A stretch of 64,000 bases of DNA from Achromobacter animicus (lineage in GTDB: Bacteria > Pseudomonadota > Gammaproteobacteria > Burkholderiales > Burkholderiaceae_B), in contig NZ_CADIJM010000003.1 in assembly GCF_902859585.1 (NCBI RefSeq), positions 434,001 through 498,000 on the forward strand, written 5' to 3'. Below are positions 18,847 through 27,867 of this stretch, one piece after another. The notes beneath the pieces were generated by a model. The model was not told the DNA's origin. It was given only the letters and a program-made list of their open reading frames with translations, and did not search any database. The translations under genes and the position numbers were made by a program. Each line of letters begins with the position of its first letter. Position 1 is the stretch's first letter.

Positions 18847-21738
18847 ATGGCTGACATCGCTGGCGAGCGTCCCGATCCGGACGCGCTATTGAAGACCCTG
18901 GACGCCGCCGAGCGCCAGGCGGAGCGCGGCAAGCTGCGCGTGTACTTCGGGTCGTCGGCCGGCGTGGGCAAGACCTACGCCATGCTGGCCGCGGCGCGCG
19001 CGCAGGCGGCGCAGGGCACGGACGTGCTCGCCGGCATCGTCGAAACCCACGGCCGCCGCGAGACCGCCACGCTGCTCGACGGCCTGCCGGTCCTGCCGCT
19101 CAAGGACGTGGCCTACCGCGGTCACACCCTCAAAGAGTTCGACCTGGACGGCGCCCTGCTGCGCCGCCCCGCGCTCGTGCTGGTCGACGAGCTGGCCCAT
19201 TCCAACGCGCCGGGTTCGCGCCACGCCAAGCGCTGGCAGGACATCCAGGAACTGCTGGCGGCCGGCATCGACGTCTGGACGACACTGAACGTGCAGCATC
19301 TGGACAGCCTGAACGAGGCCGTCGGCAGCATCACCGGCGTGCGCGTCTGGGAAACGGTGCCCGACGACGTGTTCGACGCGGCCGATGAGGTCATGCTGGT
19401 CGACCTGTCGGCCGACGAACTGCTGCGCCGTCTGAAGGAAGGCAAGGTCTACCTGCCCGAACAGGCGCGCCACGCGGCCCGCAATTTCTTTCGCAAGGGC
19501 AATCTGATCGCGCTGCGCGAACTGGCGCTGCGCCGCACCGCCGAGCACGTGGACGACGACGTGCAGGCCTATCGCCGCGACCGCGCCATAGATTCGGTGT
19601 GGCGCACGCGCGAAGCCATCGTCGCCTGCGTCGGGTCCGATACCGACGCCGACTACGTGATCCGCAGCGCCCATCGCATGAGCCAGCAGCTCGATTGCGA
19701 TCTGCACGTCGTCACCATCGACACGCCGCGCGCCGCGCCGCCCGCGGCGGCCGACGTCGAGCGGCTGCAGCACAGCCTGGCGCTCGCCGACGCGCTGGGC
19801 GCGCGCACCGAGACGCTGGCGGGTGGCGACATGGTCGATGCCGTCGTCCGCTACGTCCGCCGCCACAACATCACCAAGGCGATCGTGGGCCGGACCCGCG
19901 CGGGCGGCTGGCAGCGGTTGCGGCTGTCGCTGACCGCGCTGCTTACCGCCGTCATGTCGCCGGGATGGCTGTGGCGGCGCCACAGCTTTGCCGACATGCT
20001 GGCCGCCGGCTGCCCGGAGATCGACATCATCCGGCTGGGCGCGCCACCCCTGCCCGCGCAGGCGCCGCCCGGACGCGACCCGTTCACGTTGGGACGCCGC
20101 GCCCGCCCGTCCGATGACGAACGCGGGGCGCGGCCGCTTGCAGGCTATGCGTGGGCGCTGTGCTATTGCGCGGTGGCCACGGCGCTGTCGGCGCTTGCGT
20201 TCCCGACGCTGCACCAGACCAACATCGTCATGCTCTTTCTGCTGGCGGTGGCCGCAGTGGCGCTGCGCCACGGGCGCGGGCCCGCCGCGCTGGCGTCCGT
20301 CGTCAGCGTGGGACTGTTCGACTTTTTCTTCGTGCAGCCGCTGTCGTCGTTCGCCGTGTCTGACGTGCAGTATCTGCTGACCTTCGGCGTGCTGCTGGGC
20401 GTGGGGCTGCTGATCGGCCAACTTACCGCCGGCCTGCGGCTGCAGGCGCAGGCCTCGGTCAAGCGCGAGGCCGATGCGCGCAGCCTCTACGAATTCGCGC
20501 GCGAACTGTCGTCCGCCCTGCTGCCCGAGCAGATCGTCGCGCTCGCCGGCTCGTTCGTGCATGCCACGTTCGGCGCGCGCTGCTCGCTTTACATCCTGGG
20601 CCTGGACGACCGCTTGAAACTCGCCTCGCCCGAAAGCGGCGACACGACCGCTCCGGAATCGGCGCTGGCGCAGTGGGTGTACGACCACGGCCAGCCTGCA
20701 GGCGCGGGCACCGCCACCCTGTCGAACAGCGCGTTGCTGTACCTGCCGCTCAAGGCGCCCATGCGCACGCGGGGCGTGCTGGTGCTGGATGCCCCCCGCC
20801 GCAGCCTCTACGCGAATCCCGACACGCGCCGCCAGGTCGAGGCCTACGCCACGCTCATCGCCATTGCGCTGGAACGCCTGCACTACGTGGAAGTCGCGCA
20901 GCAGGCCGTGGTCAGCATGGAATCCGAAAAGCTGCGCAACTCGCTGCTTGCCGCGGTGTCGCACGACCTGCGCACGCCGCTGACCAGCCTGGTCGGCATG
21001 ACCGATACGCTGATGCGCCAGCAGCACGCGCTGCCCGACGGCGTGCAGGACACCGTGCGCGCCATGCGCGATCAGGCGCAGCGCATGCACGCGCTGGTCG
21101 TCAACCTGCTGGACATGGCGCGGCTGCAAAGCCGCGACGCGCCGCTGCGTATGGAGTGGCAATCCATCGAGGAGCTGGTCGGCGCCGCGCTGGCGGCCAT
21201 GCGCGAACCGCTGGCGGGCCGCAAGGTCGACGTTTCGCCCCTGTCGGCGCTGCCGCTGGTGGAGTGCGACGGCGTGCTGATCGAACGCGTGCTGTGCAAC
21301 CTGCTGGAGAATGCGGCCAAGTACACGCCCGCCGGCAGCACGTTGCGCATCCATGCCTACGTGCATGAAGACGGGATACGCGAGGCCGGGATGCACGAGG
21401 CCGAAGTGCACGCGGCAGCAACGCAAACTGCTGAAACACACACGGCTGCAACGCACACGACTGTGCCGCACCATGCCGAAATGCGCGTGGCCATCACCGA
21501 CAACGGTCCGGGCGTCGCGCCGGGCGCCGAGCGCCGCATCTTCGAAAAATTCACGCGTGGCGAACGCGAGTCCGCCACGCCCGGCGTCGGCCTGGGCCTG
21601 GCCGTGTGCGAAGCCATCGTTGCCGCCCATCACGGCCGCATCTGGGTCGAACACGCGCCGGGCCAGGCCAGCGGCGCGCAGTTCGTCTTCAGCCTGCCGC
21701 TGGGCGCCCCGCCCTCAATCCAACCCGAAACCGCCTGA
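18847..21738 (+). CDS. kdpD: Sensor histidine kinase KdpD
   Basis: A 963-residue inner-membrane sensor of K+ limitation. The order is KdpD N-terminal ATPase-like domain with Walker A GSSAGVGKT (35-43) and LVDELAHSN (112-120), a Usp domain (about 250-380), four membrane helices (about 434-530), a GAF-like region, the HisKA domain with SHDLRTPLTSL (H706), and the HATPase domain (N-box NLLENAAKYTP, G1 DNGPGV, G2 GVGLGLA). Between the N-box strand and the G1 box (residues about 839-878) there is an extra Ala/Thr/His/Glu-rich segment, about 30 residues longer than usual. It probably forms an exposed loop. Confidence 0.96.
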   Translation: MADIAGERPDPDALLKTLDAAERQAERGKLRVYFGSSAGVGKTYAMLAAARAQAAQGTDVLAGIVETHGRRETATLLDGLPVLPLKDVAYRGHTLKEFDLDGALLRRPALVLVDELAHSNAPGSRHAKRWQDIQELLAAGIDVWTTLNVQHLDSLNEAVGSITGVRVWETVPDDVFDAADEVMLVDLSADELLRRLKEGKVYLPEQARHAARNFFRKGNLIALRELALRRTAEHVDDDVQAYRRDRAIDSVWRTREAIVACVGSDTDADYVIRSAHRMSQQLDCDLHVVTIDTPRAAPPAAADVERLQHSLALADALGARTETLAGGDMVDAVVRYVRRHNITKAIVGRTRAGGWQRLRLSLTALLTAVMSPGWLWRRHSFADMLAAGCPEIDIIRLGAPPLPAQAPPGRDPFTLGRRARPSDDERGARPLAGYAWALCYCAVATALSALAFPTLHQTNIVMLFLLAVAAVALRHGRGPAALASVVSVGLFDFFFVQPLSSFAVSDVQYLLTFGVLLGVGLLIGQLTAGLRLQAQASVKREADARSLYEFARELSSALLPEQIVALAGSFVHATFGARCSLYILGLDDRLKLASPESGDTTAPESALAQWVYDHGQPAGAGTATLSNSALLYLPLKAPMRTRGVLVLDAPRRSLYANPDTRRQVEAYATLIAIALERLHYVEVAQQAVVSMESEKLRNSLLAAVSHDLRTPLTSLVGMTDTLMRQQHALPDGVQDTVRAMRDQAQRMHALVVNLLDMARLQSRDAPLRMEWQSIEELVGAALAAMREPLAGRKVDVSPLSALPLVECDGVLIERVLCNLLENAAKYTPAGSTLRIHAYVHEDGIREAGMHEAEVHAAATQTAETHTAATHTTVPHHAEMRVAITDNGPGVAPGAERRIFEKFTRGERESATPGVGLGLAVCEAIVAAHHGRIWVEHAPGQASGAQFVFSLPLGAPPSIQPETA

Positions 21739-21747
21739 GTCCGCGTC

Positions 21748-22440
21748 ATGTTCGATTTTCAGCCCGTAGTCCTCATCATCGAAGACGACGCCAACATCCG
21801 GCGGTTCGTCCGCCAGGCGCTGGAAAGCGAAGGCTGCGTGGTCCACGAGGCCGACACAGTCAAACGCGGCCTGATCGAGGCCGGCACCCGCCAGCCGGAC
21901 GCGATCGTGCTCGACCTTGGCCTGCCCGACGACGACGGCATGACCCTGATCCGCGAGCTGCGCGGCTGGACCGAGGTGCCGGTGCTGGTGCTGTCCGCGC
22001 GCAGCGCCGAGGCCGACAAGGTGGCGGCGCTGGACGCGGGCGCCGACGATTATCTGGCCAAGCCTTTCGGCGTGAGCGAACTGCTGGCGCGCCTGCGCGT
22101 GCTGCTGCGCCGGCATGGCCGCGGCGGCGCGGGCAACGCGGCTGAGATCGTGTTTGGCGACGTGCGCGTGGACTTCTCGCGGCGCGTGGTCGAACGCGCT
22201 GGCCAGCACGTGCACCTGACCGCCATGGAATACCGCCTGCTTGCCGCCTTGCTGGCTCACCGCGGCAAGGTCATGACGCACCGTGAGCTGCTGCGGCAGG
22301 TGTGGGGCCCGTCCCACGTCGAAAGCAACCACTACCTGCGGATCTACATGGGCCATCTGCGCCAGAAGCTCGAAGCCGACCCGGCGCAACCGGTGTTCCT
22401 GCTGACGGAGATCGGGGTAGGTTATCGCTTCGCGGGCTGA
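21748..22440 (+). CDS. kdpE: Response regulator KdpE
   Basis: A 230-residue OmpR-family regulator. The receiver domain has the acidic pair E12-D13-D14, the phospho-acceptor D56 (VLDLGLPD) and the lysine in LAKPFG. The C-terminal winged helix includes EYRLLAALLAHRGKVMTHRELL and VGYRF. It activates kdpFABC under low K+. The gene starts 9 bp after kdpD, and the KdpE boxes at 13767-13813 are its probable target. Confidence 0.96.
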   Translation: MFDFQPVVLIIEDDANIRRFVRQALESEGCVVHEADTVKRGLIEAGTRQPDAIVLDLGLPDDDGMTLIRELRGWTEVPVLVLSARSAEADKVAALDAGADDYLAKPFGVSELLARLRVLLRRHGRGGAGNAAEIVFGDVRVDFSRRVVERAGQHVHLTAMEYRLLAALLAHRGKVMTHRELLRQVWGPSHVESNHYLRIYMGHLRQKLEADPAQPVFLLTEIGVGYRFAG

Positions 22441-22480
22441 GCAGACGCGTTCAACGCCGGCTTCGACAGACGCCATTTCA

Positions 22481-22508
22481 AAACCCACTTTTTGAAACCC
22501 GCTTTTTG
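22481..22508. repeat. Two tandem 14-bp direct repeats
   Basis: AAACCCACTTTTTG (22481-22494) is directly followed by AAACCCGCTTTTTG (22495-22508). They lie between the kdpE stop and the porin promoter region. The role is unknown; they may be operator half-sites or a simple slippage product. Confidence 0.6.
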
Positions 22509-22600
22509 ATATGCGCTTTACGCGCAGGCCGCGAGTCTTGTCTCGCGCTTTATGCCGATCCTCCTATTGTTGCGTTCCGCTCAACACCAGGAGGCTTCAC

Positions 22601-23362
22601 ATGCCCCGCACCACCCTTGCCGCGCTGGCGCTGCTTTCCCTCATTCCCGTGGCGCAGGCCGCCGATGCCCCCAGCGCCGCCGATTCCGCATCGCCGTACT
22701 CGCTGACGGCCAACGTCACGCTCGCCAGCCAGTACCGCTATCGCGGCCTCATGCAGACCAACAACCAGCCCGCCATCCAGGGCGGCTTCGATCTCACGCA
22801 CGCCAGCGGCTTCTACCTGGGCAACTGGAACTCCAGCATCAGCTGGCTGAACGACAGCAACAGCGACGTGTCCGCGCCCGTCGAGATGGACTTCTACGGC
22901 GGCTACAAGGGCAACCTCACGGACAACGTGCCCGTCGACCTGGGCGTGCTGCAGTACTACTACCCGGGCGACTATCCGTCCGGCTACACCAGCCCCGACA
23001 CCACCGAACTCTACGCCGGCATCGGCTACGGCCCGGTGATGTTCAAGTACTCCCTTGCGCTGACCAACCTGTTCGGCTTTGCCGACAGCAAGTACAGCCA
23101 ATACTTCGACCTGTCCGGCAACTTCGATACGGGCGTCTGGGGGCTCGTCGTCAACGTTCATGCGGGCCGCCAGATCGTGCGCAATGTGGATAACGGCTCC
23201 TACACCGACTGGAAGCTGGGCGTGACCAAGGACTTCGGGCAGGGGCTGTCGGTCTCGCTGGCCTATCTGGACACCAACGCCGACCGCGCCATCTACACCA
23301 ACACGCGCGGCCGTGACATGGGCCGCGCCACGGGCCTCCTGTCGGTGACCAAGACGTTCTGA
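22601..23362 (+). CDS. TorF family putative outer-membrane porin
   Basis: A 253-residue protein with a signal peptide (LAALALLSLIPVAQA). The mature part is Tyr/Gly/Asn-rich with alternating hydrophobic strands, beginning SLTANVTLASQYRYRGLMQT and ending VTKTF. The opening ASxYxxRG motif and the C-terminal aromatic are typical of the TorF/Gcw_chp family of small beta-barrels. CAGGAGG lies 7 bp before ATG 22601, which fixes the start. Some homologues are reported near organic-acid or heavy-metal genes, but no substrate can be assigned here. Confidence 0.88.
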   Translation: MPRTTLAALALLSLIPVAQAADAPSAADSASPYSLTANVTLASQYRYRGLMQTNNQPAIQGGFDLTHASGFYLGNWNSSISWLNDSNSDVSAPVEMDFYGGYKGNLTDNVPVDLGVLQYYYPGDYPSGYTSPDTTELYAGIGYGPVMFKYSLALTNLFGFADSKYSQYFDLSGNFDTGVWGLVVNVHAGRQIVRNVDNGSYTDWKLGVTKDFGQGLSVSLAYLDTNADRAIYTNTRGRDMGRATGLLSVTKTF

Positions 23363-23501
23363 AACGCCGCGGCCGTTGACGCCGTTTTTATACGGCGCCC
23401 CCGCATTTATCGGCAGGATTTACGGCGGCATTCCTATAGTGGAATCGTCGTCAACCACCGGATTCGCGGGTCGCCGTCTTCGGCCCCGCCCCCACACTGC
23501 C

Positions 23502-23828
23502 ATGATTCCCCGATCGCACCGCCACCAGGCCACCCTCGACGCCGCCCTAGCTGCCCAGCCCGCGCCGCAGCCGCAATGCAGCCTGATCGCGCTGACCGTG
23601 CGCATCGATACGCTGGACGCCTTGAACGTGCGGCTGGCCTTGCACCGCGCACTGGGCGATCGCATCGGGGTCTACCTGCTGTCGGTCGACCATGCGCACG
23701 CCCAAAGCACGCTCGAACTGCAATGCGAACGCGGCGAACTGGACGCCATGATGGCCGCGATCATGCGCGGCCTGCCTTGCGCTGAATTCGGTACGGCGCG
23801 CCCGGCCGCCGCCCTCACGGAGCGATGA
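23502..23828 (+). CDS. Hypothetical small protein
   Basis: Unrecognised. A 108-residue soluble protein from ATG 23502. After a polar, Gln/Ala-rich start of about 25 residues, the segment SLIALTVRIDTLDALNVRLALHR and the rest could form a beta-alpha-beta ferredoxin-like (ACT-like) fold, which is a guess from the hydrophobic pattern. It ends 3 bp before the DapA-family gene and is probably co-translated with it, so it may be an accessory or regulatory partner. Confidence 0.6.
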   Translation: MIPRSHRHQATLDAALAAQPAPQPQCSLIALTVRIDTLDALNVRLALHRALGDRIGVYLLSVDHAHAQSTLELQCERGELDAMMAAIMRGLPCAEFGTARPAAALTER

Positions 23829-23831
23829 GCC

Positions 23832-24731
23832 ATGGACACCCTTGCCAAACCCGCCTTCGAAGGCCTGTGGCTGCCGATGGTGACGCCCATGCGCGGCGGC
23901 CACGTGGACCTGGACGCCGCGCAGGCGCTGGCCCGCTACTACCGCAACGCCGGCATCGCCGGCCTGGTCCTCTTCGGCTCCACCGGCGAGGGCAACCTGC
24001 TCAGCATGCCCGAGAAGACCGACATGATCGAAGCCATCGCCAGCGACGCGCATGCGCTGCCGCTGGTGCTGGGCGTGGGCGGCGTCGATACGCGGGGCGT
24101 GGCCGCCGCCGTGCGACGACTGGACCGCTACGCACCCGCCGGCTACCTGGTTCCCCCGCCGTACTATCTGGGGCCATCCCAGGCCGGCATCCTGTGGCAT
24201 TACCGGCAGATCGCGTGGGCCACCGAGCGGCCCATCATCCTGTACAACATCCCCAAGCGCGCAGGTGTCGCCATGACGGTCGAAACCATGGAAGCGCTGG
24301 CGGCGCTGCCCAATTTCGGGGCGGTCAAGGAATGCAATCCCGCCGTGCTGGGCGCCTTGAATGCGCGGGGCCGCCTCGATGCCCTTTGCGGCGAGGACCT
24401 GGCCTTGCTGGATCACTTCCTGGCGGGCGGGCGCGGCGCGATTCCAGCCGCCGCGCACCTGTTTCCGGAGCGCTTCGTCGAGATGATGCAGCTTGTACAA
24501 GCCGGCCACGTCGAGGCCGCGCGCGACTGCTTCGACCCATTGCGCCCCCTGATCCGGTTGCTGTTCAGCGAGCCCAATCCCGCGCCGGTCAAGCGCGCGC
24601 TGGCCATGCAGGGCCTCATCGCCGACGAGCTGCGCATGCCGATGATGCCCGCCAGCCGCGACCTGGGCGCGAAACTGCGGCGGGCCATGAGCCTTATCCC
24701 GGCATCGGCTGAGCGGCTGCAGACAGCCTGA
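23832..24731 (+). CDS. Dihydrodipicolinate synthase (DapA) family lyase
   Basis: A 299-residue class I aldolase-fold enzyme. Visible motifs are GSTGEG (49-54), the tyrosine of ILYNIPKR (Y138) and the Schiff-base lysine K166 in AVKECNP. All catalytic positions of DapA are kept. However, the gene stands apart from other lysine genes (dapB is at 50377), so it may be the true 4-hydroxy-tetrahydrodipicolinate synthase or a paralogue acting on another keto acid. Its 3' end overlaps the convergent chemoreceptor gene by 38 bp. Confidence 0.85.
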   Translation: MDTLAKPAFEGLWLPMVTPMRGGHVDLDAAQALARYYRNAGIAGLVLFGSTGEGNLLSMPEKTDMIEAIASDAHALPLVLGVGGVDTRGVAAAVRRLDRYAPAGYLVPPPYYLGPSQAGILWHYRQIAWATERPIILYNIPKRAGVAMTVETMEALAALPNFGAVKECNPAVLGALNARGRLDALCGEDLALLDHFLAGGRGAIPAAAHLFPERFVEMMQLVQAGHVEAARDCFDPLRPLIRLLFSEPNPAPVKRALAMQGLIADELRMPMMPASRDLGAKLRRAMSLIPASAERLQTA

Positions 24732-26250
24732 AGATCGACACGGCGCGGGCCAGATCGCCCGCCTGACCGTGCAGCGCGGCGGCAGACGCCGCAAACTCCT
24801 CTACCAGCGCAGCGTTCTGCTGGGTCGCTTCGTCCAGATGCGTCACGGTCTGGTTGATCTGCTCGATGCCCGCGCTCTGTTCGCCGGACGCCGTGGCGAT
24901 CTCGCTCATCAGCGGCGCGCTGGTGGCTGCCGATTCCAGCACGCTTCCCATCGTGGCGCTCGCCTGTTCCACCCGCTGGCTGCCGCGCGCCACCGAGTCG
25001 GCCGACGCTTCGATCAGCGACTTGATCTCCTTGGCGGCGGTGGCGGACCGCTGCGCCAGCGCCCGCACTTCGCCAGCGACCACCGCAAAACCACGCCCCT
25101 GTTCGCCCGCCCGTGCGGCTTCGACGGCGGCGTTCAATGCCAGGATGTTGGTCTGGAACGCGATCACGTCGATCAGACCGATGATCTCGTCGATGCGCTG
25201 CGAACTTTGCGAGATCTCGCGCATCGCGTCGATCGCATGCTGCGTCTCGTCGCTGCCCTGCCGCGCCAGCCGCGCGGCTTCGCCGGCCAGCGCGCTGACC
25301 TCACGCACGTGCTCTGCGCTTTGGCGGGCAGTGGCGGTGATTTCCTCCACGCTGGCCGCGGTCTGTTCCAACGCGGCGGCCTGCTTTTCGGTGCGGTCGG
25401 ACAGGTCGACACTGCCCGCGGCAATCTGGCGCGATGCGGCCGCAATGGACGCCGTGGAATGCACGATGCTGCGCACCGCCGCGTCCAGCCGCTGTTGCAT
25501 TCGCGCCATTGCGTCGAACAGGCGGCCGATCTCGCCCCGGTGATGACGCGAGATGCCGCTGGACAGGTCGCCATTGGCCACGCGCTCGCACACGGCCACT
25601 GCCTCGTTCAATGGCCGCAGGATGTGTGTGCTGAAAAAGCGCAGCGCCGCCGTCAGCACCAGCGCAAGCAGCACCAGCGTCACGCTGCCCTGCCGCCACA
25701 GCGTGCCGTAGAACGCTGCATCGACGTCGTCCACGTACAGGCCCGTGAACATCAGCCAGCCCCATTCCGCGTCATAGGCCGCGTAGGTCAGCTTGGGCAA
25801 CGGGTCCTCGGAACCGGGGCGCGGAAACAGGTAGCGCACATAGCCACCGCCCGCCTTGCCCTGCGCGTAAAGGTTTTCAAACAGCGGCTGCCCCTGGCTG
25901 TCGCGCGTGGCGCGCACGTTGGTGCCCACCAGCTTCGCGTCGGGATGCACCAGCAGATCGTAGTCGTCGCCAAACGCGCCCACATAACCGTCCCCGCCGT
26001 ACCGCAATTGCGACAGTTGGCGGGCCACGTCGCGCTTGGCGTCGGCCAGCGGCTCACCTTCCTGCACGCGCTGCTTGCCGCCGCGGACGATGCCCGCGGC
26101 CATATCCAGGACATGGCGAAGCTCCGTCTTGCGGTCGTCCACCATCTCGGCACGGCGCTGCCAGGCGTCCCACACGCCCAGCGCCAGGACGGCGGCGCCA
26201 ATGGCAAACACGAACCACAACAGTTCCCTACGCAAGCTGGAAGTACTCAT
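24694..26250 (-). CDS. Methyl-accepting chemotaxis protein with periplasmic Cache domain
   Basis: A chemoreceptor of 518 residues from ATG 26250. TM1 (about 9-28) is followed by a single-Cache (sCache_2) sensor of about 150 residues ([22 protein letters not shown] region; [17 protein letters not shown]). Then come TM2 ([15 protein letters not shown]), HAMP and the signalling domain with the hairpin tip [20 protein letters not shown]. Cache domains of this type often bind small organic acids. The C-terminus lacks a NWETF-type CheR tether. An upstream start at 26274 is open, but AAAGAGAG precedes 26250. The last 38 bp lie inside the DapA-family gene. Confidence 0.93.
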   Translation of the reverse strand: MSTSSLRRELLWFVFAIGAAVLALGVWDAWQRRAEMVDDRKTELRHVLDMAAGIVRGGKQRVQEGEPLADAKRDVARQLSQLRYGGDGYVGAFGDDYDLLVHPDAKLVGTNVRATRDSQGQPLFENLYAQGKAGGGYVRYLFPRPGSEDPLPKLTYAAYDAEWGWLMFTGLYVDDVDAAFYGTLWRQGSVTLVLLALVLTAALRFFSTHILRPLNEAVAVCERVANGDLSSGISRHHRGEIGRLFDAMARMQQRLDAAVRSIVHSTASIAAASRQIAAGSVDLSDRTEKQAAALEQTAASVEEITATARQSAEHVREVSALAGEAARLARQGSDETQHAIDAMREISQSSQRIDEIIGLIDVIAFQTNILALNAAVEAARAGEQGRGFAVVAGEVRALAQRSATAAKEIKSLIEASADSVARGSQRVEQASATMGSVLESAATSAPLMSEIATASGEQSAGIEQINQTVTHLDEATQQNAALVEEFAASAAALHGQAGDLARAVSIFRLSAAAQPMPG

Positions 26251-26334
26251 CGACTCTCTTTGACACGCCACCAATTAGAAACAATATCTAGCTGGATGTG
26301 ACGTTTTATGTAATTTGGCCGTCGAGCATACCCT

Positions 26335-26384
26335 TTCAAACTTCGTTTGAATTCGCTTTGACTAGTCACTTTGATCTAGCTCAA
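26335..26384. promoter_or_regulatory. Palindrome and FNR-like box upstream of the chemoreceptor gene
   Basis: TTCAAACTTCGTTTGAA (26335-26351) is a perfect 7-3-7 palindrome. TTGATCTAGCTCAA (26371-26384) matches the FNR/Anr consensus TTGAT-N4-ATCAA at 9 of 10 positions. Both are upstream of the minus-strand chemoreceptor; assignment is by position only. Confidence 0.4.
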
Positions 26385-26391
26385 ATCCGAT

Positions 26392-26425
26392 AAAAAAAAC
26401 GCAAGGCGCGTCGCGCCTTGCGTTT
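26392..26425 (-). terminator. Rho-independent terminator after the O-antigen-ligase-type gene
   Basis: GC-rich stem GCAAGGCGC (26401-26409) / GCGCCTTGC (26413-26421) flanked by A- and T-tracts. On the minus strand eight T residues follow. It lies 16 bp after the gene that ends at 26441. Confidence 0.9.
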
Positions 26426-26440
26426 TCTTGGAACGCGAAC

Positions 26441-27703
26441 TCAAACCGCGGACTGGGACGCCGGGGGGACCCTGCGCGCCGGACGCGCCGTCGTCAGCGC
26501 AATCAGCGTCACCGTGATCAGCGCGTAAGTGGGCACGCTGCGCATGTTGCGGAACATCATCTCGGTCAGGCTGAAGGCGCAATAGCTCAGGCAGAACAGA
26601 AGGCCCATCTGGGCGCCCACGCGGATCACGCGGTCATCACTGGCCAAACGCCGGAAGAAAATGGCTGCCGGCAGCAGATACAGCGTCAGCATGCTCAGCA
26701 GGCCGAGCACGCCGTACCCCGCCAGCGCCGCCAGCAGGTCGTTGTGCGGCTCGCCGAAACCGTCGACGACTTCCTGCGTCACGATGCCCTGCCCTTGCAG
26801 CACACGCAGCTCGTCGCGGAACTTGCTGGGACCAATGCCCACGACCGGGCTTTTTTCAAACATCAGGATTGCGGCATGCCACAGTTGCAACCGGATGCCG
26901 AAGGACGTGTCACGGTTGGCCGAGGTGGCGAACCCTTGCACGTCGTGGGTGATCTCCTGCATGCGGCTGCTGAACGTCCAGATGGCCGCCGCGCTGACGA
27001 CCAGCGCCACGCTCACGGCCAGTGCACAGTACACCTTGTGGCGCCGCCGCCAGTTGCGCAGGCCCAGCAGGAAGACGAGTCCCAGAATGGGCAGCAGCAT
27101 CCAGCTGCTGCGGGTTTCGGACATCCAGGTCGCGCACACGGCCAGCGCCGCGGCCAGGACCTTCAGGCCGGTCTCCAGTCGCGGCCAGCGGGATCCGGGG
27201 CCCCAGCCGAGCGACAGCAAGGTCATCCCCCCGAACAGCAGCACCATGTTCGCAAAGGCTACGGCGTTATAGCGTCCGCCAACCTCGACCACCGCGCCGC
27301 GGCCGCCCGTAAGCATCATCGTGATCAGCAGGATGGAGCCGGCAAGCGCGCCGGCCAATACAGTCCATTCGATATGGCGCAGCAGCCGCTGCGGAGCGCG
27401 CAGCAGCAGCCACAACACGGGCAGGGCCAGTGCAAAGCGCAGCAGCTTTTCAAGTTCGGAATTGCTCCACACGCTTTTCACGGAAGACGTGATCAGCATA
27501 CAGACGAGCGGGGACAGCAGCGCCAACGCCATGGGCCAAAGCGCCCGGAAATCCATGGGCTCGTAGCGCTTCACCGCATTGACGGCAATGGCCGTCAGCG
27601 CGATCAATGCACTCAGGTACAGCACGGCGGGACCGCCAACGGGACTGGTCAGCGCCAGGGCGGGCATGAGCAGCACCAGCCAGGCGACCAGATTTACATA
27701 CAT
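26441..27703 (-). CDS. O-antigen ligase family membrane protein (Wzy_C/WaaL-like)
   Basis: About 420 residues with roughly 11 membrane helices and the large periplasmic loop typical of the WaaL/Wzy/PglL superfamily. Within and near it are WMSETRSSWML (R/E), SFGIRLQLWHAAILMFEKSPVVGIGPSKF split over about 275-300, and the catalytic-type histidine in GEPHNDLL. Such enzymes transfer or polymerise undecaprenyl-linked glycans onto lipid A core, polysaccharide or pilin. No glycosyltransferase cluster is next to it, so the acceptor is unknown. I prefer ATG 27703, because the longer frame to 27772 begins right behind the icd terminator. Confidence 0.8.
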   Translation of the reverse strand: MYVNLVAWLVLLMPALALTSPVGGPAVLYLSALIALTAIAVNAVKRYEPMDFRALWPMALALLSPLVCMLITSSVKSVWSNSELEKLLRFALALPVLWLLLRAPQRLLRHIEWTVLAGALAGSILLITMMLTGGRGAVVEVGGRYNAVAFANMVLLFGGMTLLSLGWGPGSRWPRLETGLKVLAAALAVCATWMSETRSSWMLLPILGLVFLLGLRNWRRRHKVYCALAVSVALVVSAAAIWTFSSRMQEITHDVQGFATSANRDTSFGIRLQLWHAAILMFEKSPVVGIGPSKFRDELRVLQGQGIVTQEVVDGFGEPHNDLLAALAGYGVLGLLSMLTLYLLPAAIFFRRLASDDRVIRVGAQMGLLFCLSYCAFSLTEMMFRNMRSVPTYALITVTLIALTTARPARRVPPASQSAV

Positions 27704-27770
27704 TCGGGGCACAACAATCAACCTGAAAAGAACAATGCACACGCAATACGCATGATGCGGGTGGTTAGAC

Positions 27771-27803
27771 AAAACCCGCCCGCCATGACGGCGGGCGGGT
27801 TTT
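27771..27803 (-). terminator. Terminator of icd
   Basis: A 14-bp stem AAAACCCGCCCGCC (27771-27784) / complement (27790-27803) with a 5-nt loop. On the minus strand it ends in TTTT. It lies 65 bp after the icd stop. Confidence 0.75.
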
Positions 27804-27867
27804 GCTCAAACTCGAGATGGGGCCCCAAGCGCACAGCGGCAGCCTGGCGAGGAGCCCCGGCCGAGGC

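Noticed and set aside
18886-21654. 922-codon minus-strand open frame opposite kdpD
   Set aside because: Same GC-driven antisense effect; the sense strand encodes a complete KdpD.
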